A DNA stretch of 35,482 bases from Streptomyces capoamus (GTDB taxonomy: Bacteria; Actinomycetota; Actinomycetes; Streptomycetales; Streptomycetaceae): positions 169,118 to 204,599 of the forward strand of contig NZ_BNBF01000016.1 in assembly GCF_014654935.1 (NCBI RefSeq). Reading direction: 5' to 3'. A program made the translations under genes and the position numbers. The notes beneath the pieces are model-generated. The model ran no database searches. It worked only from the letters and a program-made list of their open reading frames with translations, and was not told where the DNA came from. Positions 21,582 through 29,188 of the stretch are shown one piece after another; position 1 is the first letter of the stretch; each line of letters starts with the position of its first letter.

Positions 21582-21595
21582 CGGCGTCGCGCCCG

Positions 21596-21601
21596 TACGC
21601 T
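21596..21601 (+). promoter_or_regulatory. -10 element (TACGCT) for a leaderless NfeD-like transcript
   Basis: TACGCT is followed by 6 bases and then the ATG at 21608; the intervening GGGGCC is not placed as a good ribosome-binding site. Confidence 0.4.
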
Positions 21602-21607
21602 GGGGCC

Positions 21608-21826
21608 ATGGGCGACGCGTCGATGGTCGGGCTGATGGGGCGGGTGACCGGGACGGTCGGGCCCGGTCTGGTGGGCGAGGTGATCGTGCGGGTGCGCGGG
21701 GGCGCGGAGCACTTCCTCGCCCATCCGGCCGACGGCAGGTCGCGGATCACGACCGGGACGGTGGTGATGGTGGTGGAGCACCTGCCGCCCAGGACGGTCT
21801 ACGTGACACCGGCGTACGACAGTTGA
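21608..21826 (+). CDS. Small NfeD-like protein paired with flotillin
   Basis: A 72-residue protein: a beta-rich OB-fold-like sequence with MGRVTGTVGPGLVGEVIVRVRGG, then ITTGTVVMVVEHLPPRTVYVTPAYDS. G-x-A/V-x(5)-G-x-V followed by I-x-x-G-x-x-V-x-V-V is the pattern of the NfeD C-terminal OB domain, but here it stands alone with no membrane helices or protease domain. NfeD proteins commonly accompany flotillin/SPFH proteins, and the flotillin gene begins about 130 bases downstream on the same strand, so a working partnership is likely. The assignment rests on length, pattern and context rather than a full family match. Confidence 0.72.
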   Translation: MGDASMVGLMGRVTGTVGPGLVGEVIVRVRGGAEHFLAHPADGRSRITTGTVVMVVEHLPPRTVYVTPAYDS

Positions 21827-21923
21827 GGTGCCGTCGCCCCAGGTGAGGGCGGCGCGTGTCAAGATTGCGACAAAGATCCGCCGGTGTCTTCACCCCGGCC
21901 CCCGGCAGGCGCACACTCCCTTC

Positions 21924-21937
21924 GTTCGGTGCCGAAC
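21924..21937. promoter_or_regulatory. Short palindrome before the flotillin gene
   Basis: GTTCGG-TG-CCGAAC is a perfect 6-bp inverted repeat located 23 bases before the chosen flotillin start. It may be a regulator site or an mRNA stem close to the start codon. Confidence 0.35.
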
Positions 21938-21959
21938 GGGCACCATGCAAAGGGGGCGT

Positions 21960-23447
21960 ATGCCGATGGTTGTCGGCGTCGTTGCGGGGGCGGTCGTCGT
22001 TGCCGTCCTCGTACTGATCGGTCTGTTCAAGATGATGTGGCGGGTGGCCGAGCCGAACGAGGCGCTCATCATCTCCGGGTCCAAGCACCGCACCGAGGGC
22101 ATCGAGGAGGGCCTGGGCTTCCGCATCGTCACCGGACGGGGCACGCTGGTGCTGCCCGGGGTGCAGGCGGTGCGCAAGCTGTCGCTGGACCTGAACGAGA
22201 CCGAGCTGCACGTGGACTGCGTGACGCACCAGGGCATTCCGCTGAAGGTGCGGGGCGTGGTCATCTTCAAGGTGGGCGACGACTTCGTGTCGATCGCGAA
22301 CGCGGCCCGCCGCTTCCTGGACCAGCAGAAGCTGATGGCGGAGCGGGTGCACAACGTCTTCGCCGGTCATCTGCGGTCCATCGTCGGCGGGTTGACGGTC
22401 GAGGACATGATCCGCGACCGGGAGAAGCTGACCGGGCAGACCCGGGCGGCCTGCGGTACGGAGATGGAGAAGCTCGGTCTGATCGTGGACTCGCTGCAGA
22501 TCCACGAGATCGAGGACCCGACCGGGTACATCCAGAACCTGGCGATGCCGCACGCGGCGGCCGTCCAGCGGGACGCCCGCATCGCGCAGGCCGAGGCGAA
22601 CCGGCTGGCCACGGAGGCCGAGCAGCAGTCGTTCGCGCGGATGGCGGAGGCCACCCGGGACAGCGAGATCCTCCAGGCCGGCTACCAGGCCGAGCGGGAC
22701 AAGGCGGCGGCCAAGGCCCAGCAGGCCGGACCGCTCGCCGCGGCGGCGGCCCGGCAGGAGGTCGTGGTGCAGGAGACGCGGGTCGCCGAGCTGGAGGCGC
22801 ACCGGCGGGAGCAGCAGCTCCAAGCGGACGTCCGCAAGCCCGCGGACGCGAAGGCCTACGAGAAGCGGACGCTGGCCGAGGCGGAGCGTGACGCGCGGAT
22901 CTCGGCGGCCCAGGCCAAGGCGAAGGAGACGGAGCTGGCCGCGGCGGCCGAGGCCACCCGGGTGAAGGCCGCCGCGGCGGCGGAGGCCGAGGCGACCGAG
23001 GCCCGGGGTACGGCGAGTGCCGCCGCCACCCGGGCCACCGGTGAGGCCGAGGCCGCCGCGGCGCAGGCGAAGGGCCTGGCGCAGGCCGAGGCGGCCCGGG
23101 CCCGCGGTCTGGCGGAGGCGGAGGCCATCAAGGCGCGGGCGGCGGCCCTGGCCGAGAACCAGGAGGCGGTCGTCGCCCAGCAACTCGCCGAGAAGTGGCC
23201 GGAGATCGTCCAGGCCGGCGCGTCCGCGTTCGGCAACGTCGACAACATGGTGCTGCTCAACGGCGCCGACGGCATGGGCGAGTTGTTCGCGAAGGCGCTC
23301 ACCATGGGCGGTACGGGCCTGGGACTCGCCCGGAGGCTGCTCGCCGGCATGGGCGAGGGCGGTCAGCCGGCCCACGGTGATCCGTCCTCGCTCGACGCGG
23401 CGGTGACGCCTCCGCCGCAGCGGGTGCCCGTGGAGCAGGAGGGCTGA
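21960..23447 (+). CDS. Flotillin-family (SPFH domain) protein
   Basis: A 495-residue membrane-scaffold protein. A hydrophobic helix (MPMVVGVVAGAVVVAVLVLIGLF) anchors the N-terminus; an SPFH domain follows (EPNEALIISG, then LDLNETELHVDCVTHQGIPLKVRGVVIFKV to about 190). Residues 200-400 form a long Ala/Glu/Lys/Arg-rich coiled coil (AEAEATEARGTASAAATRATGEAEAAAA), with the EA repeats typical of flotillins. The C-terminus includes NMVLLNGADGMGELFAKALTMGG. Flotillins organise membrane microdomains in bacteria. The ATG at 21960 is used; AGGGGG (21951-21956) is close to it, and ATG 21966 or ATG 21945 are alternatives. The NfeD-like gene lies upstream on the same strand. Confidence 0.93.
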   Translation: MPMVVGVVAGAVVVAVLVLIGLFKMMWRVAEPNEALIISGSKHRTEGIEEGLGFRIVTGRGTLVLPGVQAVRKLSLDLNETELHVDCVTHQGIPLKVRGVVIFKVGDDFVSIANAARRFLDQQKLMAERVHNVFAGHLRSIVGGLTVEDMIRDREKLTGQTRAACGTEMEKLGLIVDSLQIHEIEDPTGYIQNLAMPHAAAVQRDARIAQAEANRLATEAEQQSFARMAEATRDSEILQAGYQAERDKAAAKAQQAGPLAAAAARQEVVVQETRVAELEAHRREQQLQADVRKPADAKAYEKRTLAEAERDARISAAQAKAKETELAAAAEATRVKAAAAAEAEATEARGTASAAATRATGEAEAAAAQAKGLAQAEAARARGLAEAEAIKARAAALAENQEAVVAQQLAEKWPEIVQAGASAFGNVDNMVLLNGADGMGELFAKALTMGGTGLGLARRLLAGMGEGGQPAHGDPSSLDAAVTPPPQRVPVEQEG

Positions 23448-23464
23448 GTTCCGCGGGTCCTTCC

Positions 23465-23496
23465 CGGCCGGGGCCCCTCACCGGGGGTCCCGGCCG
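23465..23496. terminator. Stem-loop containing the LRV stop codon
   Basis: CGGCCGGG (23465-23472) pairs with CCCGGCCG (23489-23496), and inside this CCCC (23474-23477) can pair with GGGG (23483-23486). The terminal loop contains the stop codon (23478-23480) of the convergent leucine-rich-repeat-variant gene. It also lies 18 bases after the flotillin stop. Confidence 0.6.
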
Positions 23497-25058
23497 AGCG
23501 TGCGCACCAGCCGGTCGACGGTCCGCGGGTCCAGCGCCGGGTTCGCGGCGGCGGCGTGGGCGAGTTCCGGGTCGGCGAGGAGTTCCGCCATCCGGGCCGC
23601 CGGGAGGTTCGGGTGCCGGGCCAGGGCCGCCCGGACCCCGGCATCGGCGTCACGGGTGAGCCGTTCGGCGACGGCCGGTTCGGTCTCCGGGTCCCGTGCG
23701 ACCAGCGCGCGGACCAGCGGGTCGGCGTGCCCGGCGAGACGGGCGAGCCCGGCACGCGGGAAGCGGGGGTGGTGGGGCAGGCGGTCGCGGTCCCGGCCGG
23801 TGTATTCCAGGAAGCTGCGCAGGAGCAGCGCCGGCGGTGCGTCCGGGTGGTGCTGTGCGAGCAGGACGCGGACGCCGGGGTCGTCGTCCTCGGCCAGGCG
23901 GGCGACCAGGTCGGCCGGCAGGGTGTGCTCCCGCGCGGCCCGCCGGCGCAGCATCGGGTGCCCGGAGAGCGCGTCCCGGCGGACGCCGGCCGGGTCCCGG
24001 GGCACCCGGGGCGCCGGGTGGAAGCCGAAATCGCCGTCCAGCGGCACCCGGTAGTCGATCCGGGCGCGTTCGTCCTCGCTGAAGGCGGGGTGCACCGACA
24101 CGGCCAGCCGGACCTCCGGATCCGGGTCCGTGGCGAGGGCCCCGCGCTCCTCGGGGCCGAGGTCCGGGTGGCGGGCGACCGCGCGGCGCACGGCCGGGTC
24201 GGGGTCGGCGGCGAGGGCGCGCCGCTCGGGCGGCCGCACGTCGGCGCGGCCCGCGATCCGCTCCCGCACCTTCGGATCCGCGTCCCCGGCCAGCAGGACC
24301 ACCGCGTCGGCCGGGAGGCCGGGGTTGAGGGCGATCGTCGCCCGCTCGCCCTCGCGGGCGGGAGCGGCGAGGACGCCGGCGACGACGGCCCGGCTCAGCG
24401 GCCGGTTCACCAGGATGTCGGTGCGGGCGTGGCAGGGCCGCGCGGGCAGCATGGCCTCCACCCACGCCGGGTCCTGCCCGCGCACCATGTCCCGGGCCCG
24501 CTCGCGCACTTCGTCGTCGGGGTCCGCCAGCAGCGCGGCGCGCCGCTGTGCGGACAGCGACTCCCACCGCCCGACGCCCCACGAGCGGACCCGGGCCACG
24601 GGATGGGCGGGCATCGCCTCGATCAGCTCCCACGACATCTGCTGCCAGAAACCGGTCGAGCCGAGCGGCTCCTCGTCGTCGTAGGTGCTGATCATGTGGA
24701 CGACGGTGTCGTCGGGCAGCGGCCGCGGCCGGTGCGGCAAGGGCGTCCGGGGGCCCTCCGTGAGGTGACAGCGCACGCTCCAGTCGGCGTCGTCGACCAG
24801 CCGGGCCCGCTGGGCGGGGTCCACGTGGGGGTTGACCGCGAAGAAGCCGCGGGTGCGCGGGTCGGGGTGCGCGACCACCGCGTCCACGACCGGGTCCGGC
24901 AGATCGCGGTCCCGGCACAGCACCATGCGTACGGCGAGCGGAGCGTCGGCGAGCAGCCGGAGCAGGACCTCCGGCGGCACGGCCGGGTTGAGCGCCAGTC
25001 CCGCCAGTCTGCGCGCCGGCAGGTCGGCTTCCGCCCAGATCCGTTCCGGTGTCCCCAT
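23478..25058 (-). CDS. Leucine-rich-repeat-variant (LRV) / HEAT-like repeat protein
   Basis: A 526-residue solenoid protein with no enzyme motif. It is built of roughly 24-residue repeats of the form L-A-x-D-P-D-P-x-V-R-x-x-V-A-x-H-P-x-L: examples are ALAADPDPAVRRAVARHPDL, ALATDPDPEVRLAVSVHP and RLTRDADAGVRAALARHPNL. Repeats cover almost the whole chain, interrupted near 100-150 by a non-repeat segment with PLPHRPRPLPDDTVVHMI. Such proteins act as protein-binding scaffolds, and Streptomyces genomes carry several. The ATG at 25058 is preceded by GGGGGGAGACGGAACC. It is divergent from the PemK-like gene. Because its stop codon lies in a stem-loop, translation end and transcription end are almost the same point. 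Confidence 0.85.
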   Translation of the reverse strand: MGTPERIWAEADLPARRLAGLALNPAVPPEVLLRLLADAPLAVRMVLCRDRDLPDPVVDAVVAHPDPRTRGFFAVNPHVDPAQRARLVDDADWSVRCHLTEGPRTPLPHRPRPLPDDTVVHMISTYDDEEPLGSTGFWQQMSWELIEAMPAHPVARVRSWGVGRWESLSAQRRAALLADPDDEVRERARDMVRGQDPAWVEAMLPARPCHARTDILVNRPLSRAVVAGVLAAPAREGERATIALNPGLPADAVVLLAGDADPKVRERIAGRADVRPPERRALAADPDPAVRRAVARHPDLGPEERGALATDPDPEVRLAVSVHPAFSEDERARIDYRVPLDGDFGFHPAPRVPRDPAGVRRDALSGHPMLRRRAAREHTLPADLVARLAEDDDPGVRVLLAQHHPDAPPALLLRSFLEYTGRDRDRLPHHPRFPRAGLARLAGHADPLVRALVARDPETEPAVAERLTRDADAGVRAALARHPNLPAARMAELLADPELAHAAAANPALDPRTVDRLVRTLGRDPR

Positions 25059-25204
25059 GGTTCCGTCTCCCCCCGTGCCGCCGTGCCCCGCCGGCCGACC
25101 CTACGGGAGTTGAGACGTGGGCGTACGACGGCGAAGCCCTGGTCCGGCTGCCGGCATGCGGATCGGTTCGCGCCCCTGCCGGCGTGCGCCGCCGCCGGTC
25201 ACCT

Positions 25205-25210
25205 TAGGGT
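25205..25210 (+). promoter_or_regulatory. -10 element (TAGGGT) for a leaderless PemK-like transcript
   Basis: TAGGGT is followed after 6 bases by the GTG at 25217. It is the same hexamer as upstream of the glycosyltransferase at 565. Confidence 0.5.
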
Positions 25211-25216
25211 GCCTGC

Positions 25217-25663
25217 GTGAGTACGACCACCGAAGAGAACGTTCCGGGCCGTCAGGGCCCGCACGCCACCACCGAGGCCGATCCGCGCGCGGTCGGCCGG
25301 GTGCGCACCGAGTACTCCCCCGCCCACGACGGCGACCCGGACCCCGGGGAGATCGTGTGGACCTGGGTGCCGTTCGAGGAGAACGACGGACGCGGCAAGG
25401 ACCGCCCGGTGCTGGTCGTGGCCCGGGAGCCGGGCCGCACCCTGCTGGCCGTCCAGCTGTCCAGCAGGCGGCACGACGGCGACCGGGACTGGGTGGCGAT
25501 CGGCAGCGGCCCCTGGGACCGGTCGGGCCGGGAGTCGTGGGTGGCGGTGGACCGCGTGCTGCGCCTCCACGAGGAGGGCATGCGCCGGGAGGCGTGCGCG
25601 CTCGACCGGGTGCGGTTCAACCTCGTCCGCCGGCGCCTCCACGAGCGCTACGGCTGGACCTGA
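25217..25663 (+). CDS. PemK/MazF-family-like protein
   Basis: A 148-residue protein. After a polar tail of about 40 residues comes the PemK-like SH3-type barrel: PGEIVWTWVPFEENDGRGKDRPVLVVAREPG, then LLAVQLSSRRHDGDRDWVAIGSGPWDRSGRESWVAVDRVLRLHEEGMRREACALDRVRFNLVRRRL. The G-E-I-V-W-x-x-x-P and K-x-R-P-V-L-V-V motifs are those of PemK/MazF mRNA endoribonucleases. No antitoxin gene adjoins it: upstream is the divergent LRV gene and downstream is noncoding repeat DNA. It may be a solitary toxin homologue or a protein of other use; activity cannot be predicted. The GTG start follows a TAGGGT -10 element and has no ribosome-binding site. Confidence 0.85.
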   Translation: MSTTTEENVPGRQGPHATTEADPRAVGRVRTEYSPAHDGDPDPGEIVWTWVPFEENDGRGKDRPVLVVAREPGRTLLAVQLSSRRHDGDRDWVAIGSGPWDRSGRESWVAVDRVLRLHEEGMRREACALDRVRFNLVRRRLHERYGWT

Positions 25664-26046
25664 CCGACCCGCTCCCCGCGACCTGGACCACACCCGGGCA
25701 CGGCACCGGCCCGCACCGGTTCGCCCGGAGGGGGTTCCGCGTCAGGCGCGCCGGCCCACCGGGGTGCGCGTGCGGGGGCGTCGGCCCACCGGGTCGCGCG
25801 TGCGGGGGCGTCGGGCCCACCGAATTCCGCGTGCGGGCGCGTCGGCCCACCGGGTCGCGCGTGCGGGGGCGTCGGGCCCACCGAATCCGCGTGCGGGCGC
25901 GTCGGCCCGCCCCTGGACGCCCCGCGCCGTGGCCGGCCGTACCCGACCCGAGCCGGCCCCGGCACCACCGTGCCCCAGCCCGGCCCACGTCCGCCCCGGC
26001 ACCCTCGGCGCCCGGACGGCCCGCGCCCCGGCGGCCCGCGCGGCTC
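25664..26046. other. Noncoding, repeat-bearing stretch
   Basis: No gene is supported here. Frames through it are open on both strands only because of extreme G+C content, and their products are low-complexity Arg/Pro/Gly. It holds the 30-bp tandem array at 25745-25908 and otherwise unpatterned GC-rich DNA. Confidence 0.6.
25745..25908. repeat. About 5.5 tandem copies of a 30-bp unit, two alternating types
   Basis: The unit is close to GCGTCGGCCCACCGGGTCGC followed by GCGTGCGGG. Five full copies begin near 25746, 25777, 25807, 25838 and 25868, and a partial copy ends near 25908. Copies 3 and 5 are a second type (GGGCCCACCGAA in the middle) alternating with the first type, which gives a 60-bp higher-order period. 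There are no unique spacers, so it is not CRISPR. Confidence 0.9.
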
Positions 26047-26247
26047 CTACGGCCGGACCCGGCCGGTCCGTCGGTCCCCGCCTCCTGCGCCGGCACCGGC
26101 GCCCGCCTGCGGAAACGCCCGTTCGAACGCCGTCCGCGCGGCCCGCACCGGGTCCGCGAAGGGCACCTGGCGCCCGGGCGCCCGGCAACGGCCCGCGGTC
26201 ACGACGCGTCGCGGCTGCGCGGCGAGCCCGCGCAGGCGCGCGCTCAC
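26047..26247 (-). CDS. Small Arg-rich ORF coupled to a 20-residue ORF
   Basis: A possible 66-residue protein (VSARLRGLAAQPRRVVTAGRC to RTGRVRP) beginning with a GTG that overlaps the stop of the preceding 20-residue ORF by 4 bases (GTGA). Third codon positions are almost all G or C, in keeping with real Streptomyces coding DNA, but in this GC-rich region chance ORFs can look the same. The middle part (VPFADPVRAARTAFERAFPQAG) could form an amphipathic helix; the end is Gly/Ala-rich. I recognise no family. It could be a genuine small protein, a decayed gene or an artefact. Confidence 0.3.
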   Translation of the reverse strand: MSARLRGLAAQPRRVVTAGRCRAPGRQVPFADPVRAARTAFERAFPQAGAGAGAGGGDRRTGRVRP

Positions 26248-26306
26248 GGCGCCACCCCCGTGGGCGCCGCGGCCGCGGCCTGCGCGGTCTCGCTCGTCGT
26301 GCTCAT
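26244..26306 (-). CDS. Possible 20-residue peptide divergent from egtA
   Basis: ATG at 26306 opens a 20-codon frame (MSTTSETAQAAAAAPTGVAP) preceded by AGGA about 8 bases upstream, and it overlaps the start of the next ORF. It is divergent from egtA, 213 bases away. Its length and position would also fit a leader peptide, but no regulatory codon run is present. Not recognised. Confidence 0.3.
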   Translation of the reverse strand: MSTTSETAQAAAAAPTGVAP

Positions 26307-26519
26307 GGAGGCATCCTGAGTGATGCTGGTGGGGCGGTGCAACGGGGTTTCCCGGCCCCCGGAACGCGCCGGGAACAGACAGGGAAACGGAGGTGACGGA
26401 TCCGGAACGTCCCGGTTGGCCCCCTTGTGCGATGCGGCGGAAAGGTTTTGGGTGGGACGAGCGCCCGCCCGGACACCCCACCGGGCCGGCGGCACGGTGG
26501 AACTTCAGGAGGACCCGAC

Positions 26520-27863
26520 ATGTCCGATACGCAGAGCGACGGCGGTGACTGTACGGAGCACCGCACCGCCGTCACCGAGGCCGAGGTGGAGGCCCTGGTC
26601 CGGGGCATCTGCTTCAAGACCGGCCCGCCCCGCACCCTCGGTGTCGAGCTGGAGTGGCTCGTCCACTCCCTGGAGCTGCCGCAGCTCCCCGTCACACCCG
26701 AACGACTCGAAGCGGCCTACGCCACCCTGCGGGCCGTGCCCCTGAGCTCGGCGCTCACCGTCGAACCCGGCGGCCAGCTGGAGCTGAGCTCGCGGCCCGC
26801 CGCCTCCCTGACGGAGTGCGTGGACACCGTCTCCGCCGACCTGGACGCCGTACGGGCGGTCCTGGCGGAGGACGGCCTCGGCCTGGCGGGCATCGGCCAG
26901 GATCCCTGGCACACGCCCCGCAGATTCCTGCGCGAGCCGCGCTACGACGCCATGGAGACCTGCCTGGACCGCAACGGTCCGGCCGGCCGGCGCATGATGT
27001 GCACCTCGGCCTCCGTACAGGTCTGCGTGGACGCCGGCCACGAGGAGCCCGGCCCGTTGGGGCACGCCCGGCGCTGGTGGCTGGCCCACCAGCTGGGCCC
27101 GGTGCTGGTGGCGGCGTTCGCCAACTCGCCGCTGGTGGAACGGCGGCCCACGGGCTGGCAGTCCGCCCGGCAGCTGACGTGGATGGAGATCGGTGCCGGC
27201 CGGGCCGGCGCTCCCCCGCTGGCCGGCGAGCCACGGGCCGTCTGGGCCCGGCACGTACTGGACTCCCCGGTGATGTGCGTGCGCCGGGAGAGCGGACCGT
27301 GGGAGGTTCCCGCGGGACTGACGTTCCGGGAGTGGGCCCGCTCCGGGTCGCCCCGGCCGCCCACCCGGGCGGACCTCGACTACCACCTGACGACCCTGTT
27401 CCCGCCGGTCCGGCCGCGCGGCCACCTGGAGCTGCGGATGATCGACGCGCAGCCCGGCGAGGACGGCTGGCTGGTGCCGCTCGCGGTGACGGCGGCGCTG
27501 TTCGACGACCCGGAGGCCACCGAGCGCGCCTACCGGACGGTCAAGCCGCTGGCCGAGCGGGCCCTGAACCTGCCCGCACCGCACAACCCGCTGTGGGCGG
27601 ACGCGGCCCGGGTCGGGTTGGCCGACCCGGAGCTGCGCGAGGCCGCCGCCGCCTGTTTCGCGGCGGCCCTGGAGGCGCTGCCCAGGCTGGGCGCCGCGAC
27701 CCGGGTCACCGACGCCGTCGCGGCGTTCCGGGACCGCTACGTGGCCCGGGGCCGCTGCCCCGCCGACGACCTGCTGGACCGGCTGACCGCGAGTGACAGG
27801 CCCCGATCCGGCCCGGCCGGGGGCACCCGCACCGCCCGCCGGAGGAAGGACATCCGTACATGA
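26520..27863 (+). CDS. egtA: Glutamate-cysteine ligase EgtA of ergothioneine biosynthesis
   Basis: A 447-residue ATP-dependent ligase that makes gamma-glutamylcysteine for ergothioneine. The glutamate-cysteine ligase family 2 features are the N-terminal RTLGVELEWLV with the metal-binding Glu, LTVEPGGQLELSSRP, then CTSASVQVCVDAGHEE, and HLELRMIDAQPGEDGWLVPLA. Length is normal for EgtA. A strong ribosome-binding site AGGAGG lies at 26507-26512, which fixes the ATG at 26520. It is the first gene of the operon; its stop overlaps the EgtB start by 4 bases. Actinomycetes that use mycothiol instead of glutathione keep this ligase for ergothioneine, which fits the context. Confidence 0.95.
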   Translation: MSDTQSDGGDCTEHRTAVTEAEVEALVRGICFKTGPPRTLGVELEWLVHSLELPQLPVTPERLEAAYATLRAVPLSSALTVEPGGQLELSSRPAASLTECVDTVSADLDAVRAVLAEDGLGLAGIGQDPWHTPRRFLREPRYDAMETCLDRNGPAGRRMMCTSASVQVCVDAGHEEPGPLGHARRWWLAHQLGPVLVAAFANSPLVERRPTGWQSARQLTWMEIGAGRAGAPPLAGEPRAVWARHVLDSPVMCVRRESGPWEVPAGLTFREWARSGSPRPPTRADLDYHLTTLFPPVRPRGHLELRMIDAQPGEDGWLVPLAVTAALFDDPEATERAYRTVKPLAERALNLPAPHNPLWADAARVGLADPELREAAAACFAAALEALPRLGAATRVTDAVAAFRDRYVARGRCPADDLLDRLTASDRPRSGPAGGTRTARRRKDIRT

Positions 27864-29188
27864 CCGCCCCCGAGACCGAGACCCCGCCGGACACCGAGGC
27901 GCTGCGCGAGCGCGCGCTGGCCTCCCTCACCACCGCCCGGGACCGCACCACGCTGCTGACCAGCTGCGTGGACGATCCGGATCTCACCGCGCAGCACTCC
28001 CCGCTGATGTCCCCGCTGGTGTGGGACCTGGCGCACATCGGCAACCAGGAGGAGCAGTGGCTGCTCCGGACGGTCGGCGGCCGGGAGGCGATACGGCCCG
28101 AGATAGACGGCCTGTACGACGCCTTCGAGCACCCGCGGGCCGAGCGCCCCTCGCTGCCGCTGCTGCCGCCCGCCGAGGCCCGCCGGTACGCGGCCGAGGT
28201 GCGCGGCCGGGCGCTGGACCTGCTGGAGGCCGCCGACTTCCACGGCACCCGGCTGACCGAGGCCGGTTTCGCCTTCGGCATGATCGCCCAGCACGAGCAG
28301 CAGCACGACGAGACCATGCTGATCACCCATCAGCTGCGCACCGGTCCACGGGCCCTGACCGCGCCGGACCCGGAACCGGTCCCGCCGTTCACCGGTCCGG
28401 CCGAAGTCCTGGTGCCCGGGGGCCCGTTCACGATGGGCACCTCGAGTGAGCCCTGGGCCCTGGACAACGAACGCCCGGCACACCCGCGGGAGGTGGCGCC
28501 GTTCTGGATCGACACGACCCCGGTGACGAACGCGGCGTACCAGGCGTTCATCGCGGACGGCGGCTACGACACCGAGCGCTGGTGGTCGCCGGAGGGCTGG
28601 GCGCACATCCGGCGGCACGCCGTCACGGCCCCGCTGTTCTGGCGTCGGGACGGCGGCCAGTGGCTGCGACGCCGGTTCGGGATCACGGAACCGGTCCCGC
28701 CGGACGAGCCGGTGCTGCACGTGTCCTGGTACGAGGCCGACGCCTACGCCCGCTGGGCCGGGCGACGGCTGCCCACCGAGACCGAGTGGGAGAAGGCGGC
28801 CCGCCACGACCCGGTGACCGGCCGTTCCCGGCGCTACCCGTGGGGCGACGCCGATCCGGCGCCGGAACACGCCAACCTGGGCCAGCGCCACCTCGGGCCG
28901 GCCCCCGCCGGCAGCTACCCGGCCGGTGAGTCGCCGCTCGGGGTCCGGCAGCTGATCGGTGACGTGTGGGAGTGGACGGCGAGCGACTTCCTGCCGTACC
29001 CGGGCTTCACGGCCTTCCCGTACAAGGAGTACTCGGAGGTGTTCTTCGGGTCCGAGTACAAGGTGCTGCGCGGCGGTTCGTTCGCCGTGGACCCGGTGGC
29101 CTGCCGGGGCACGTTCCGCAACTGGGACTACCCGATCCGCCGGCAGATCTTCTCCGGGTTCCGCACCGCACGCTCGGAGAGCGTCTGA
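27860..29188 (+). CDS. egtB: Sulfoxide synthase EgtB
   Basis: A 442-residue non-heme iron enzyme that joins gamma-glutamylcysteine to hercynine with oxygen to form the sulfoxide. The N-terminal DinB-like domain supplies three His ligands: H59 in DLAHIGNQEEQWLL, and H145 and H149 in AQHEQQHDETML. The C-terminal half is a formylglycine-generating-enzyme/C-type-lectin fold: VPGGPFTMGT, APFWIDTTPVTNAAYQAFI, RLPTETEWEKAAR, GDVWEWTASDF and VLRGGSFA. It starts within the EgtA stop (ATGA) and shares one base with the EgtC start. Every expected motif is present, so it should be active. Confidence 0.96.
   Translation: MTAPETETPPDTEALRERALASLTTARDRTTLLTSCVDDPDLTAQHSPLMSPLVWDLAHIGNQEEQWLLRTVGGREAIRPEIDGLYDAFEHPRAERPSLPLLPPAEARRYAAEVRGRALDLLEAADFHGTRLTEAGFAFGMIAQHEQQHDETMLITHQLRTGPRALTAPDPEPVPPFTGPAEVLVPGGPFTMGTSSEPWALDNERPAHPREVAPFWIDTTPVTNAAYQAFIADGGYDTERWWSPEGWAHIRRHAVTAPLFWRRDGGQWLRRRFGITEPVPPDEPVLHVSWYEADAYARWAGRRLPTETEWEKAARHDPVTGRSRRYPWGDADPAPEHANLGQRHLGPAPAGSYPAGESPLGVRQLIGDVWEWTASDFLPYPGFTAFPYKEYSEVFFGSEYKVLRGGSFAVDPVACRGTFRNWDYPIRRQIFSGFRTARSESV

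Noticed and set aside
25745-25908. CRISPR-like array
   Set aside because: The 30-bp units are contiguous with no unique spacers and there are no cas genes; it is a minisatellite.
26244-26306. Attenuation leader peptide or bacteriocin precursor
   Set aside because: The 20 codons contain no Cys or His run, no leader-cleavage motif and no modification genes nearby.
26427-26519. Upstream start extending EgtA by 31 residues
   Set aside because: AGGAGG at 26507-26512 is correctly placed for the ATG at 26520, and the extension has no family similarity.
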